Below are positions 38,636 to 51,287 of a stretch of DNA of 64,000 nt, in pieces (position 1 is the first letter of the stretch; the number at the start of each line of letters is the position of its first letter). This DNA comes from Wuchereria bancrofti (taxonomy: Eukaryota > Nematoda > Chromadorea > Rhabditida > Onchocercidae), in contig SSBO01000012.1 of assembly GCA_005281725.1 (NCBI GenBank), positions 15,453,075-15,517,074 on the forward strand, given 5' to 3'. Position numbers and translations under genes: made by a program. Under the pieces are notes generated by a model that worked only from the letters and a program-made list of their open reading frames with translations, was not told where the DNA came from and searched no databases.

Positions 38636-40474
38636 CTAACAGATCAATGGGTTACAGGTAATATGTATAAACGAATTAATCTGCTTCGGAGTTTGCTGAA
38701 GTGAAGAAACGCTGGAAACACCTGGTCGGGTGAGAAATTGATCAGCGACAACACTAAGGCCTGAGTTGAACACAGAAATCAAGCCCGTTAACTGACGTTC
38801 TTCAACGCAGCATTTCTTTATACTACATGAAGACGGCAAACGAAGTGCAGATGTTTTACGTTTTCGATGGTGCAAAGGAGTCATTGAACATAACGAACTA
38901 CTTCCAGAATCTCCATTCTCCTCAGTTTCATCATCAGTGGCACATGAATAAACATCATCCGTAACAGATTCTTGAACCACAGAAACAGTTGTGTCAGCAG
39001 AAACTGTTAAACAATCAAAGCCAGAATCTCGACTTAATTTATGCGTTGCGAATTCCTGCTCCACTCCTTTTTCTTTTGTTTGTTCACTAAACAACTGCGA
39101 TGAAATGATGTCTTCCGAGAAATATATATCTGGAAGAGGTGCAGAGTCATTATACATGTGTTGCTGGGTTGTTGCTTCATCCATACCGTACATTTCTGGA
39201 CCAGCAAATGTATACTGTAACGGTGCAAGACGAAGTGTCGAATAACCAAATTCGATTTGTTCCTGTTTTACCAAATCACTACAGTTGCTATCCAAATGCA
39301 TTGGCTCATGACTGAAACAAAAATTTTTAATACTTTGGTGAACTTTCTGAAGAGAAAAAAAAACGACTTATGAAAACTGCTTGACAGTGTTTTAATTTTT
39401 TGGACAAAGGGATAAATAAATGTCAGACACGACCGTAAACACAAGCTAAACAATAAAAAACACATATCACTCTGTTCAGAGTTTGGATTTCTTTCTTTTT
39501 GCTCAAGAAAATGGACTTTAAAACCGGGAAAGCTGCTTGAATTATATTAGAATTTTATTATTGCTATACTGTATATCTGAATAACCTCTAGCTAAACCTG
39601 TTCTGATTAATTAATTAGAAAACTTTCGTGGAAAGCATTTTTAAAAAATCACTTTACTAGATACTCCCACTTCCTTTTCATGATGCCCATACCATACATA
39701 TCTAGGATATATTTTATATTGTATATCTGAAAAAGAAAATTATATTGTATATCTGAACTACTTTAGGGATTTCGGGAAATATTTCCTTACCACTTAAAAA
39801 TCTGTACCAAGACTTAACAATATCTTAAATTGTACTTCACACTTTAATTACACACTTTAAACTATAATTTTGCAACATAAAGCTGTTGCTGCTCTCGTGA
39901 ATTAATCTTAACCCTACTCAACCAATCAAACGTCTTCGATTTCTACCTTTCTCTTCCGTTAAAGTTCAAAGTTCTTACTTTTTTGACAAATCCAGCAAGT
40001 GAGTTGTGTCTTCATCTGCACTTTCATAATCAAAATCATCCATTTCATCCCCTTCGTCATCTACATCAACATAATGAGACGAAGAAAATGTATCCAAAGC
40101 CGGCATAGGATCAGTATGTAGCATCATCATAGAGCTCTCTGCTAGTCTCGGTTCTTCCATCCATTCGGAGCCATTTGCGAACATCGGAAACCTAAAATCT
40201 CTTTAAGGTGAAAATTATTAAGGTTGTTTTTATCACTGAGATTCTTTGAAAAAAGAATTATCCTTGAGAGAAAATATCCAAATGAATAAAGTAAGACTAA
40301 CCTTTTCTGTTCATCACGAGCCCTCCTCAATAAATGCAGAATTAATAAATTCCGATGCAGCTTTGCACCACCCCGTTCACTTTTGGAATTAACCATTTTG
40401 GCGCATGAAAGACGAATTAAACGATTACACACTTCGGTTTCAATGATTTCATCAACATCACTAACTTGAGGCAT
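38636..40474 (-). CDS. Immediate-early response (IER2/IER5-like) protein
   Basis: Predicted nuclear regulator of 353 residues in three exons, 40474-40302, 40191-39979 and 39311-38636, with phases that match at both junctions. The N-terminal block (EVCNRLIRLSCAKMVNSK, then RGGAKLHRNLLILHLLRRAR) matches the conserved IER domain, in which a helix is followed by an RGGxKLHKNLL motif. Exon 2 is very acidic (VDVDDEGDEMDDFDYE). Exon 3 has a basic KRKTSALRLPSSCSIKK patch like the nuclear-localisation region of IER proteins and a hydrophobic C-terminal element GLISVFNSGLSVVADQF. I chose the ATG at 40474 because an ATTGCAG acceptor lies three bases upstream, as expected for a cis or trans splice site; an in-frame ATG at 40513 would add 13 residues. 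Vertebrate IER2/IER5 are intronless, so the two introns are noteworthy. Confidence 0.75.
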
Positions 40475-40477
40475 TTC

Positions 40478-42700
40478 TGCAATATTCAAACATTTACACT
40501 TTGAACTGTTCAATGTCTACACGAAATATATGATAGAATGAAACCTGTCTGAATGTTATGCAATTTCGATTATCTTAAAGGCAATAATAGGGGAATTATG
40601 GCGCAAAAAGCGAGTTTTATTAAATTCACGGATCTGCTCTGCATTAAGCACTGACATACTGTACAGTCTTATGTAACCTCTGACAACTCGGAATTCATTT
40701 CTATGTGATCCTTAAGCTTATAACCAACAAACAACCCAACTCATACCACTACAGCTTTGATTCTTAAAACTCATTGCGCAAATGGTCAATCAATAAGTTT
40801 TCTTAGAAGTGTAATACAAGCTGTAGAAAATTTATTTTTCGAGTGGAAACAGCGGTATAGTAATACAGAATGTTCGTAAATTTCGCAAATTTGTTCCAAA
40901 GAGAACGGTGTAGTGCGGGGAAGTAAATTCATCTACGAGCGAGCCATAGCGAAATGGTCCATCCTGCATGCTTTTTCGAATTTGAGAAGTGCCAAACAAC
41001 CAATGTTACCGACTACACAAATGGTGAGCAATAGGAGACACCAAGTCTATGTACCCGCTTTTACTCCTACCCGGGGGCATTCCGATGAGTTGAACACTGT
41101 TCAACGATAAACAGCTTCTCCACGCAACCTAGCAATTACTCTCAAAGTTTCAGAGCCATCTAAATGCTTGTTAGAGTGTCTCATCACTTCCCTTTTAATC
41201 TGGGAGCATACAGACGTACATTTTGCCATACATGGAACTAATAAAAAAGCATAGCACAGTTAACGGAATCACTGATTATCATATCACTATGACATAACAA
41301 ACGCAGCACTGGCCCATGAGTTGACATGTCAGTCTGCGATGCTAACAAAAGAGACCTCTATGACTCTTTATTCGGGAAATGCTCGGGAAAGCTGTGTAAG
41401 AATTCAGTATGGTGGGTGTGGAAGCCCTACTGGTGGTGTCACGACATCCAACACGCATCTAGCACAGCAGCGTGTAGCTCACTAGGGTGACATCACCTGC
41501 CCAGCATGGTCAACAGCGCCATCAATAATGACTGTGACAAATAAAGCGATTACAAACGACGCAGCAGCAACGCCAATCCGAATTCACACACTCCTGGACG
41601 CTCCGCTCTCTTTCTGCGCCTCCTTTGCGTCTCTCTCTCTCTCTCTCTGACTGACCGAATGGCACCTACGTCAACAGGCAGTCTTATGAAAAGACTGGGA
41701 CGAGCCGCGAGTAACAGCAGAGAGTCGAAGAATGGAACAGACGAAAGTACATGCAACAGAAAGGCATAGAAAAGAAGAGAACGGCGAACTTGAAGAGAGA
41801 CGTAGACATAGAGGGAAGAGACAGATAACGTATTGGGGCTTGGTATGGACGCATGTATCCTCCTCATTCTGCTCTGAGAAGTGCTTGAACGCAGTCCAGA
41901 TGAGAGTGCATTGAGTGGGTGGAGAGCAGACTGATAGACAGACAAAGGAATGAAGGGAGAGAGTATATAGTAAAAGATCAAACATTAAGAAATAGAGCAT
42001 GACATCGGCACCAATTGGCAATATGCCAGTGCACTTGGAATTGCTACTCGCATCATAGTGAGGTCCAATCCCACAATACCGGCTTTAGGCAAATTTGTGG
42101 GAAATCCCGAGGTGAACTATCCTACTTGCCACCTTTGTATCAACATTTGCAGCAGCTATTTCCCGTTAAACTGTGACTTCGAAAGTGGAAGCTTACTTAT
42201 AAGGGCTCTGTTGAGTGAAGTAATATACCTCAACGGCGGCTGCTGTATTGGTAACTGCGACAGGATGACAGAGCCTTGTCATCATGGCAACTGGTCTGAT
42301 GAGTATACCGTAGTTTCCGCGCACTAGTCCAGATTCTTTGTGAATACTCATCAATAACTACCTGAAGGGAGGAAGTACTGATAGAATCCAGGGAATGGTC
42401 ATCTCAGAGACACTGTCGAGTGACACTGTCGCTTTATATCCACGTGTCGCCCAGCTGACCTGTCCATCACGTTTGCTGACAATATGTTATTCTGTTTTGT
42501 GATCAAAATATTGGAAGCTATAGCTAACAGTCGATGTTGAATGAAGGTGGAAGAATTAGTAACGCCTCCGATCAGGCTAATCTTTCCGTGCGATTGCTTC
42601 TCATCGACTTATTACTATTCAGTGTTATTGATAGTCACTGATGTGAACACGCCGAACTTGGAAGAGTTGACCTGGTATGACGAAGAATGAGGGAAGGCTT
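40478..42700. promoter_or_regulatory. GC-richer upstream region of the IER-like gene
   Basis: About 2.2 kb immediately upstream of the IER-like start is clearly less AT-rich and of higher complexity than the surrounding DNA, with many CG dinucleotides around 41560-41720. It holds several open frames on both strands, none with a recognisable motif or splice context, which is expected of GC-richer noncoding DNA. Position and composition suggest a promoter or conserved enhancer block. No specific transcription-factor site can be assigned with confidence. Confidence 0.4.
41630..41648. repeat. (CT)n dinucleotide repeat
   Basis: Nine uninterrupted CT units inside the GC-richer region upstream of the IER-like gene. 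On the minus strand this is a GA repeat, a sequence type often found near promoters, but no functional role is shown. Confidence 0.9.
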
Positions 42701-43684
42701 TGGTGTATATTGTATCAAACAAATTTAAAAGATTGATAGGTACTACTGCGACGAGAAAATTATTTAAATTTAGGAGTGGTTTTATTAAAAACTCACGTCA
42801 TTTGCTTCTTAATGCAGAGTATGTAACTATTTACCGGGGAACCCAATTTTCTAATATTCCATTTTTCAGTTGGTTGAATTATGTAGAAACAATATTATAA
42901 TAAAAGGAAAATCTTTAACAATAGACGACTAGACCTGCTAACCAATGAATCAGCAAGGTTTCTGTTTACTCATCAAGAACATAAGCTGATGAATTTCGAC
43001 GCCAGAATTGTTAACGAAACATGTTTCGTGATGAAATCGGTGAAAGATTCATTAATTCTTGCATCTCGGGGATTCGCAGTTAATTTGGGACTAATTAACT
43101 GTGCTTCCGGACAAAGCTGACACCCTTCAAGAAATTTTAAAGAACCTGTATAATCTAAGATTATCCTTAATAATCAATGTTAGAGTATTAGCTTATAAAG
43201 CACGGCAACGTGTTAGGAGCAGCTGACTGACAGATGAAATCTCCACAGTTACTGTTCTGGAAGAGGCCTAGAAGATCAGAAGTCGAACCGTCTATCTTGA
43301 TCACTTTTTACTACGGTTCTCAAATGATTTTAAAAATTTGATGGTAAAGTCTTCAAATTGAAAAAAAAAGTATAAGAGTTGACCGTAATTCAGCAAGCTG
43401 GAAAAGAAAAAGTTCGGAAATGTACGCGATAATGAATTGAAAACTGCATATATTCCTAGAAGTATACAACAGAGATTGCGAACCGTAGTAATGAGTGAAC
43501 TGCCATCATCTCCAGCCGTGATTGTAACTAACGATTTTAATCGAATTTGACAGGCGATGGAACAGTTTTTAGTCTTTCATAGTTGATAATAGCATAAGCT
43601 TGTTTACTTGTAAAAGAACTTATTTTAATCATTGTCACTTCTTTCCTAAACAGAATGGGAAAAAGAGTTAGGCATTTTACTTAC

Positions 43685-43898
43685 CCCACTTTTAGGATTC
43701 CGAGATGGGCATTGATAGTTAAATCTAAAGACTAATAATTGCTTACTTTTATATAAAAAAGTAAGCACTTCGTGTCGATTTAGATTTGAAGGAGATTTTT
43801 TCCATTGTTGTATCGTATAGAACGGGAAGGGTTTCAGAAAATCATCAGGAAAAGAATTGTTTTGTTGTTGACGTTGGACTGTTATTTCTTGAAAAACA
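43685..43898 (-). CDS. Possible single exon of unknown protein
   Basis: Between a TTTTTCAG acceptor and a perfect GTAAGT donor on the minus strand lies an open frame of 71 codons (phase 2 in, phase 0 out). It includes QRQQQNNSFPDDFLKPF and YTIQQWKKSPSNLNRHEVL and ends CPSRNPKSG. Base composition is more balanced than in the flanks. No family was recognised and no partner exons were found, so this could be an isolated exon of an unannotated gene or a chance frame. Confidence 0.3.
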
Positions 43899-46111
43899 CT
43901 GAAAAACAATTTATCAACGATCATTATCCTAGTAAATAGGGGGATATGAGCTATATTTTCTGAGTTTGATCGAAATAATTTCAGGCTGACATGAAAAAAC
44001 ATCTATCTGCAACATGATGATTTTTTTTTGTTCTAGAAAGCACGAGCTATGCTCTTTTTGAGTTTAGAACCGTTTTCCTTTTGATAGTCCTGATCAAAAG
44101 ATGATGATAAGATGTAGTTAGGTCATTTCTAAATGCTAAACATAGTTTTTACACAAGTTCAGCATTTTCATATTATATTTGCAAAAATGTTGAAATTCAA
44201 GTTTTCAAAAATAATACTTGTTGAAGTTTTGCACAATTAAGATTCATATTGCTAGATGATAGAAGAGTTTGCTATCACAGTGAAAAAAATGATAAATTGG
44301 TAAGAGAATTTCTCTTTGTTCAATCTAGTACAAATAATTTGTTGCTACACCGGAAATGTAGCTTGAGAATTTCGTCAAATATGCATAATTCTTTTTTTTT
44401 TCAATACTTTTTTCCTTCCTTTTTTTTGAATTTCCAAAGGACTTTTGTTTATGCTAAAGCTAAAAAAGGAAAACAACTGTGGAATCAATTAATAAAATAT
44501 TAAGAAGAAATTACACTTATTTTTGAGAAAAAATGATTGTTACGTAGAATGTAAAGTATTTTCCACTTTGATAATATTAACCAGTGACTATTAATGCGTT
44601 CATTTAAGAATAAACACGAAATAAACAAATTATGAATAAAAAATTAATAATAAATATCCTCTGGTGTTCTTATCTCTTTCACCTGTTGTTTTCTGTCTAA
44701 TCACTCAGTGCTCTATTCTGAAAATCAGTAAACATTTTGAAAGTTATCTTTTCAATCTTAATATGTCTTTCCTTTTTTTATCATACCTGAATGATTCTCA
44801 TTACATATCTTAAAAAAAACTCAAAACATATCTTACCCCAAATTAAGGTCAATCTACTTCTGGCTGTGTACACCTCATTAATTTTCAAAAAGCCGTAAGG
44901 AGTTACACTCACGTAAAAAGTTCTGATAAGATCAATTACTACGAGTTTGAAATATACATTTTTTATAAGAATCAAGCATACATTCTCTGCAGAAATGTCG
45001 CACCCACACAAGTAATTCAATTATATAATCAGGTGCAATATATTTTATATTTTACTGATCATGTAAAGATGCAAAACTAATTATTCATCAGGACCAACAG
45101 TTGATTGATCCTGCAGGCAGATCTTATTTTGCGGGTGAAAGAAGATAGCAAAATAAATTTACGGAAGTCGAAAATTTTATCAATGTGCTTCAAGAATAAT
45201 AAACTAGTTAATCAAGTCATTTCTACACTGACAAAATTTACTGGAACAGAAATGCATTCAACACTCAAACATACGACTGAAGTTGAAATTAAAATTTGAA
45301 TTGAGGAAAACCGGTATTTCTCCACTCCTTCTTTGGCGTGCTGCGTATGTTCTCAACCGTCTTTACCTTCTCTCTGTTTCTTCTCTAAAATTTTTTTTTG
45401 TAGTTAAACTTCATTGATAGAAAGGGTTTTAATTTGAGGGAGAATTGTGTGAGAAATAAGTCCAAATAAATTCGTTAACATTAATAAGAGATCAAAAATT
45501 TATCAGTGATAATGATTGATTGTGGTGATCAACTTTCATCGGGCTTTGTAAAATCTCTAATAATAAAGATAACTAGCCAAAACAAGCTCAGGTGCCAACA
45601 AAATTTGACTCAGTCAAGGACTCAACGATTGAGGATACAAACAGATGAAATTACAACAGCAATAAGTTTTTCTACAAAATTCTGCATAAATCTCCGATTT
45701 AACAAAATTTCAGCAAATAAAAATTTGTTCTTACTTTCCAAGTCTCAAAATTTATAATTTGGATTCTTGTTGCTAAGTTTATAGTCGGATCAATTGCGCT
45801 ATGCACTTTCACTCATTTCTCACTTTTAGCATGATTAAAGTGCTATGGAAATTAGAAAACTTATTCAAACTCTCTAATTGATTTGAAAGGAGATACTTTA
45901 TGAATAGAAGGTGTTGCTTCGACTGCTTTGTTAAATGAATTATTATTATTAGTTATCAGCCAAGTGACATATGTTCTCATTTTTGAGCCAGACTAGTGAC
46001 AAATTATGTCATAAATTGAGCCTTCAATCTTTGCTACAAAAAATAAAACATGAACGTCTCATGCAACTGGATTAAATGATGTTTTTTTGTCAGTCATAAA
46101 ATATATACTGA
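43899..46111. other. AT-rich spacer, nothing recognised
   Basis: Short random-looking open frames only, including one near 44249-44503 and one near 45105-45299, without splice context or motif. Confidence 0.5.
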
Positions 46112-47872
46112 ATATGAAACCTTTGCGCTGTCGATTATTACTTCATGCAGAGTTGTGTGACTTTCATTGTAAGTTTTATTAAATCAAAATGTGTTTTAAA
46201 ATTCGTTAAGGAAGTTTTTCGTTTTTTCCATCGGAAATGGCGGAAAAGTGCTAGCAGGAAATTGAGATTATCGTACTTTTAATTATATTAAGCAAAGCAA
46301 ATGAAACAATGGACAAAGGGATGATTTCAATTGAGTTAGAGCAAATGAAAAGATACTGAAACTACAAACTAACTATGTAAATTACAAAGTTCGCCTTTCC
46401 GATTTGTTATCGATTCATATTTTTTCTGCATTAATTCAAATTTTAATTGTAGTAAAATTTAATTTTTAAGAAAAAATTCCTTTGTTTCTTTTTGTTTCAA
46501 TTTCATTTATTCAGTTCAAACTTAATTGCATATTTATCCGTGTCGTAAAACAAGCAAGTTCCAAATTTCTAAAAATTTCAAATCTAACTCCTCATTTCTG
46601 CATCCATTAACTCAGTCAGTTTTCTTTTTTACTCTAATTTATGCTTCTTACTGGTAATCATATGAATAGAATTCCTTCCGTTGATACATTATTTGCTGAT
46701 TTTTTTCTGTTTCGTTTTTAAAACAGGAAACTGGAAGGCGAGCAGTTTCTAATTTTGATAATTTATGTTGAAATTGGTGGTTAAATCATGTCATCAATCA
46801 TTATCTGATATATGGCAAATTGGTAAGTTCGTCCTGTTATATCTTCATTCTTCTTTCTTCTTTCTTCCGATTTCTTTCTCCCAACATCATTTTTCCGCCA
46901 TATCAAGTTCAGCTTTTATCAAGACAAAGCAGTATTTGTCTGACCTATTCCGTAAAATTAAACTAGAATCCGGAAAGAAATCTATTGGCTAGCTTTTTTA
47001 CACCCTTTTAAAAACTTATCAAAACGTTGTTGCTATTTTTTCGTCGTGTATTGTTGTTTAAACTGGTCAAGGAAATATTTTGCGAATATTTTTGTTTTAA
47101 CTCAGTAAAATTGTGTCTTCTTTATCTCGAAATGTTTAAAGGTTTAAGAAACATTTATATTTATATCAATATTTTTCCAAAGAACATCTTAATTTACATA
47201 AACTTCTTTACATACTTTTGCTAAAAATTACCAAACATAGCATTTTTTTAAATCTATTAACACAGTAATAAACGAAATACTGTTTGGGAGATTAGAACCA
47301 TTTCAAATTATCTCTTCTTCAGAAATATTGAATGAATTGACTCTATTGCGGGAAACATAAGTAACTGACTGAGTTAATGGATGCAGAAATGAGGAGTTAG
47401 ATTTGAAATTTTTAGAAATTTGGAGCTTGCTTGTTTTAAGACATGGATAAATATGCAATTAAGTTTGAACTGAATAAATGAAATTGAAACAAAAAGAAAC
47501 AAAGGAATTTTTTCTTAAAAATTAAATTTTACTGCAATTAAAATTTGAATTAATGCAGAAAAAATATGAATCGATAACAAATCGGAAAGGCGAACTTTGT
47601 AATTTACATAGTTAGTTTGTAGTTTCAGTATCTTTTCATTTGCTCTAACTCAATTGAAATCATCCCTTTGTCCATCGTTTCATTTGCTTTGCTTAATATA
47701 ATTAAAACTTTGATAATTTCAATTTCCTGTTAGCACTCTTCTGCCATTTCCGGTGGAAAAAACGAAAAACTTCCTTAACGAATTTTAAAACACATTTTGA
47801 TTTAATAAAACTTACAATGAAAGTCACACAACTCTGCATGAAGTAATAATCGATAGCGCAAAGGTCTCATAT
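46112..47872. repeat. Large inverted repeat with ~510-bp arms
   Basis: Left arm 46112-46622 and right arm 47363-47872 are reverse complements over their whole length with only scattered mismatches. Shared inner ends read CTCAGTCAGTT on the left and AACTGACTGAG on the right; shared outer ends include CCTTTGCGCT on the left and AGCGCAAAGG on the right. The spacer is about 740 bp and carries one 75-codon open frame (46765-46992) with no known motif. A transcript through it would fold into a long double-stranded RNA. I see no transposase and no clear flanking target-site duplication. It may be a foldback-type element or a recent inverted duplication. Confidence 0.9.
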
Positions 47873-49272
47873 TTTCTATATTTTTCCTACTAAGTGATAG
47901 TATTTTTGTTTACATTAAACAGCTCAGTAGCTTACACATATTCATTTAGAAGAATTTTGAGGATACAAATGTATTCTTTTGGTTTCTCTTAACGCCATAC
48001 CATTCTTTCTTCCCTTTATTTTTGATAACCACATTTCAAAATTTTTCTTTATTATATTTTAAAGTTATCATAGAAATTACGCAAAATAAGTGGGAAATGA
48101 TGAAAAAAAGTGCAAAGTGTTTTGCATTTTAATTAATTCTATGATATTAATTCTTTCTTTTATGAAAAAAAAAAAACAACTATTTGATAAGTACTCTTTT
48201 TAAATAGATTTTCTTATATGTAGTAATGAAGTTCACTGAAATCAGAACAACGTTTCACTTCTCTCGTCAACATACTTCTTTTTCAAATTTCGAGGCAGAA
48301 AATATTATAGCGCAGGTATTTTGCAACAAAAATGATTTGTGATTCGCAAATTTTTGAAGAATTGTTAAAGATTTTTAAATTTTCTAAAAGCAATATTTAA
48401 ACATTCCTTATCAAGTCATAATAAAACAAATCATGTTTGTCTACAAATTTTTTATTTAATCATTCATTTTTAAATAAAAGACAGTTACTGCATACTTACT
48501 TTTCATGTTGATATCTTTGATTATGTCAATCACTGTGACTACGCTACCGTCAGGGATTTCAACACATCGAAAGCTTATGATACTCACATCTCAGTTTTCT
48601 GCAAAATTCAGAAAGTGATATGTATCATCAAAATATCAGAAGTACATCTTCACGGTAATCATGTTTCCATAGCGACAATGCAGTATTGATGAGATATTTG
48701 ATGAAATAAGAGAAAATCATAAACTGTGGGAAAAATGATTTGGACAACATACTGTATGGTTGCGGTACTTCAGCGAAATTATTGATGCCACAATGAGAAT
48801 TTGTCATGTATGTTTATTATATTAAAACAAAGTTTTGTTGAAATTCGATTCTTCACAACAATGACTGCTTATTTTTTTTCTTTAAATCAAACATTCAGAA
48901 ACATTTGACAATTATTCAAATTCAAATAAGAAATTTACAAGTCATTATCTAAATTTATGTTCTGTTAGTTTCACTTGAACTAAGTGGAAAACAAAAATTT
49001 TAACTTTATTTTAAAGAAAATACCTCATAAATGATTGGATGAACTTATTTTGTCTTACGTATCACAATAATGGAAAAATTCCAACAATCTGCAGTACAGA
49101 CTGTAAAAATTGTTTAACTTTACTGAGATGACGAGAAGTACAAGATTAAAATTAAATTAAATATTTTACGAAAAGCCAAGAGGTCGGAAATTTTGAATAT
49201 TTCGTAAGCACAAAACTAATTGAAATCGGCTAATTGTCATTTGATGTCTGTTGTATATCTAAAAGGCGGTTG
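47873..49272. other. AT-rich spacer, nothing recognised
   Basis: No supported exon. The 3' part should hold the promoter and any trans-splice site for the gene starting at 49273, but no specific element can be identified. Confidence 0.5.
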
Positions 49273-51287
49273 ATGTCGTCAATAACAGGAAGCAAGAAGT
49301 GTAACAGTGGACCAAGAAGCAGTATATTACTCTCAGAATTTGATACCGAATATGCCTGCTCAGATCACGCAGTTGGTTGATTTTTTTCTATTAATAAATT
49401 CTGTTAGAAATATTTTGAAATTTGCAGATTTCTAAGATTTTATTGAGTAGTGATGTTACTGAATGCCATTCAATCATTACTGAATTAATTACTCTTCCCA
49501 AGAGAAACTCTTTTCCTTGTAGATGGTACGTCACGTGGTGCAGACCGCAATACGGAACTATTTCTCGGCATCATGCACGATTCCAGCCCATATGACGCTG
49601 TGTATCGATTTCACTGAGAGTGCACCTACACCCAGCAATTCTACATCCACTGTTCAGTACCAGGCTCCACTGGTGCAAATTAATGTGAGGCGGAAATTTG
49701 ATCGCAGAAGCACCAATCTTGCGACTACTGCTAAAAAGGATGGTGAATTGCCCGTCACATCAACATCAGAGAAAGGTTGAGAAAGCTCTATCAACAGATG
49801 ACAGAAATAAAACAATTACTTTTGGATATGATAACATTGCCATGGCACTTTTAACATCATTTTATTGCTTATCATTGCGCCATCTGCACACACTGACTCA
49901 CGCTAAGATTTTATTCAGTCCTATTTATGACTGACTACTCTTTTGGAGCGCAATTTATTGTCTCAATCCCTCTCATTCAACTTCAAAAGCAGAATATTAC
50001 AAAAAATTCTCAAAAAATCTTAATTTTTGTAAATGTCAACCTTAAAACCAAATGGTTGTGGATAGCAAAAAATTTGAAAGAGAGAAAATTCTCATCAATC
50101 CAAGAAAAGATTATTGCTGAAAAGCTTTGATTTTCTGCATTTTGGAATGTGAAAGAACTGAAGTTTGTTGGATGAACAATGCATTAAAAAATTTAATTCT
50201 ATTACAATTCTGTTGTTCAAGTCACAGACAAAATTGGGATTCCGGAAAACACCCAGAATTATTTCTCCATATGTATTACAGCTAATCGAGAAAAGATGGG
50301 AACACAAAAGGGAAGCCCAATATTCAATGCTGCCAAAAAATTATCTGTATTTACTGTCAAAGAGAAAGAGTTTGAGGATCTAAAACCAGTGAAGTTAGTG
50401 TTGAAGATGGTTTTTTACATCTCAATTCGGGCCCATAAATTAAAGTTTTATCTACTTCATGATACAAAAGCTTAAATTAGCATTTAGATTAAGAATTTGT
50501 AAATACCCTTCAGTCAAGGAATATCACAGGTTTTTTGCATCTTCCAAGAAGTAATTCTATCTCTCATAAATCCTCAATTTTTTCAAAATAATCTTAAAAT
50601 TTTCAGAGCTGTAACTGAAACATTGAAGTCGAAAATACCACTACAAAGAGTAGATTATCTTAAATGTGCTGAAAAAAAAAAAGCTGAAAATAAAATATTC
50701 AAATATTTATCTGTTACGTATAAGGTATATAATTTGTTAAAGAAGAAATGATTACTGAATTTGTTGAAATTATAGAATCATTGAAAGAATTGTGTTACAG
50801 AAGCTTATGAGTCAAGAAATGCTTATGGAATGGAGAAAGAGGTATGAAGAAGACAAGCGTGCACTTTACTCAGATCAACAAGAAACGACGAAAGATAGTT
50901 CGAGCAGTCCTGTAAGCATGATGCAAACTAGGCCGATAAAAATATGCAATGGTTTTTTGTATAAAAATAAAATAATGAAACTTTCAGTAAAATATACAAA
51001 ATCTTAATACACTTAATGTCACCTGCTTGATTTATTTATGACTTAAAAAAAATAATTCGAAAATTCCATCCTTTTTTGCTTTATTATAACATAAGGAATA
51101 TTAGCTATAGGTGACAGCTCGTTCGGATACAAACACACTACTTCGCAATACGGCAACAATAACAAAGGATGAAAGGGCGCATAACTGGGGACCACCTGCT
51201 GGTATCCTTGATTTTGAGCCAAAAGATAGCAGGGGAAATATGAACAAGGCTGTTCAAATACGTGGAAATTTGCCTAACACATTATAG
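49273..51287 (+). CDS. Unrecognised 309-residue protein, six exons
   Basis: Exons 49273-49371, 49523-49775, 50222-50393, 50607-50724, 50801-50911 and 51111-51287 total 930 bases and join in one frame with GT..AG borders at all five introns. The start is the first in-frame ATG after an in-frame stop at 49231-49233. I do not recognise the protein. Visible features: a serine-rich N-terminus (MSSITGSKKCNSGPRSS), a central segment (residues about 118-180) with TDKIGIPENTQNYFSIC and GSPIFNAAKKLSVF that alternates short strands, then a lysine-rich helical stretch (DYLKCAEKKKAENKIFKYL, MLMEWRKRYEEDKRALYS) likely to form a coiled helix, a short serine run, and a C-terminal tail with WGPPAGILDFEPKDSRG. 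There is no signal peptide or membrane span. An AATAAA lies at 51296-51301 and another near 51387. Confidence 0.75.

Noticed and set aside
38991..39249. Frames overlapping the IER-like third exon
   Set aside because: Shadows of the 225-codon exon, which has matching splice phase.
41550..42021. Two overlapping minus-strand frames of 116-143 codons
   Set aside because: They overlap in different frames inside a GC-richer, pyrimidine-repeat region; neither has a motif or splice support.
43743..43757. Apparent 15-base intron (GTAAGC...TTAG) within the 43685-43898 exon
   Set aside because: Too short for any nematode intron; the frame reads through it.
50165..50383. 72-codon frame in the 309-residue gene
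   Set aside because: Wrong frame; the exon 50222-50393 is used in the frame that reads TDKIGIPENTQ and joins its neighbours.
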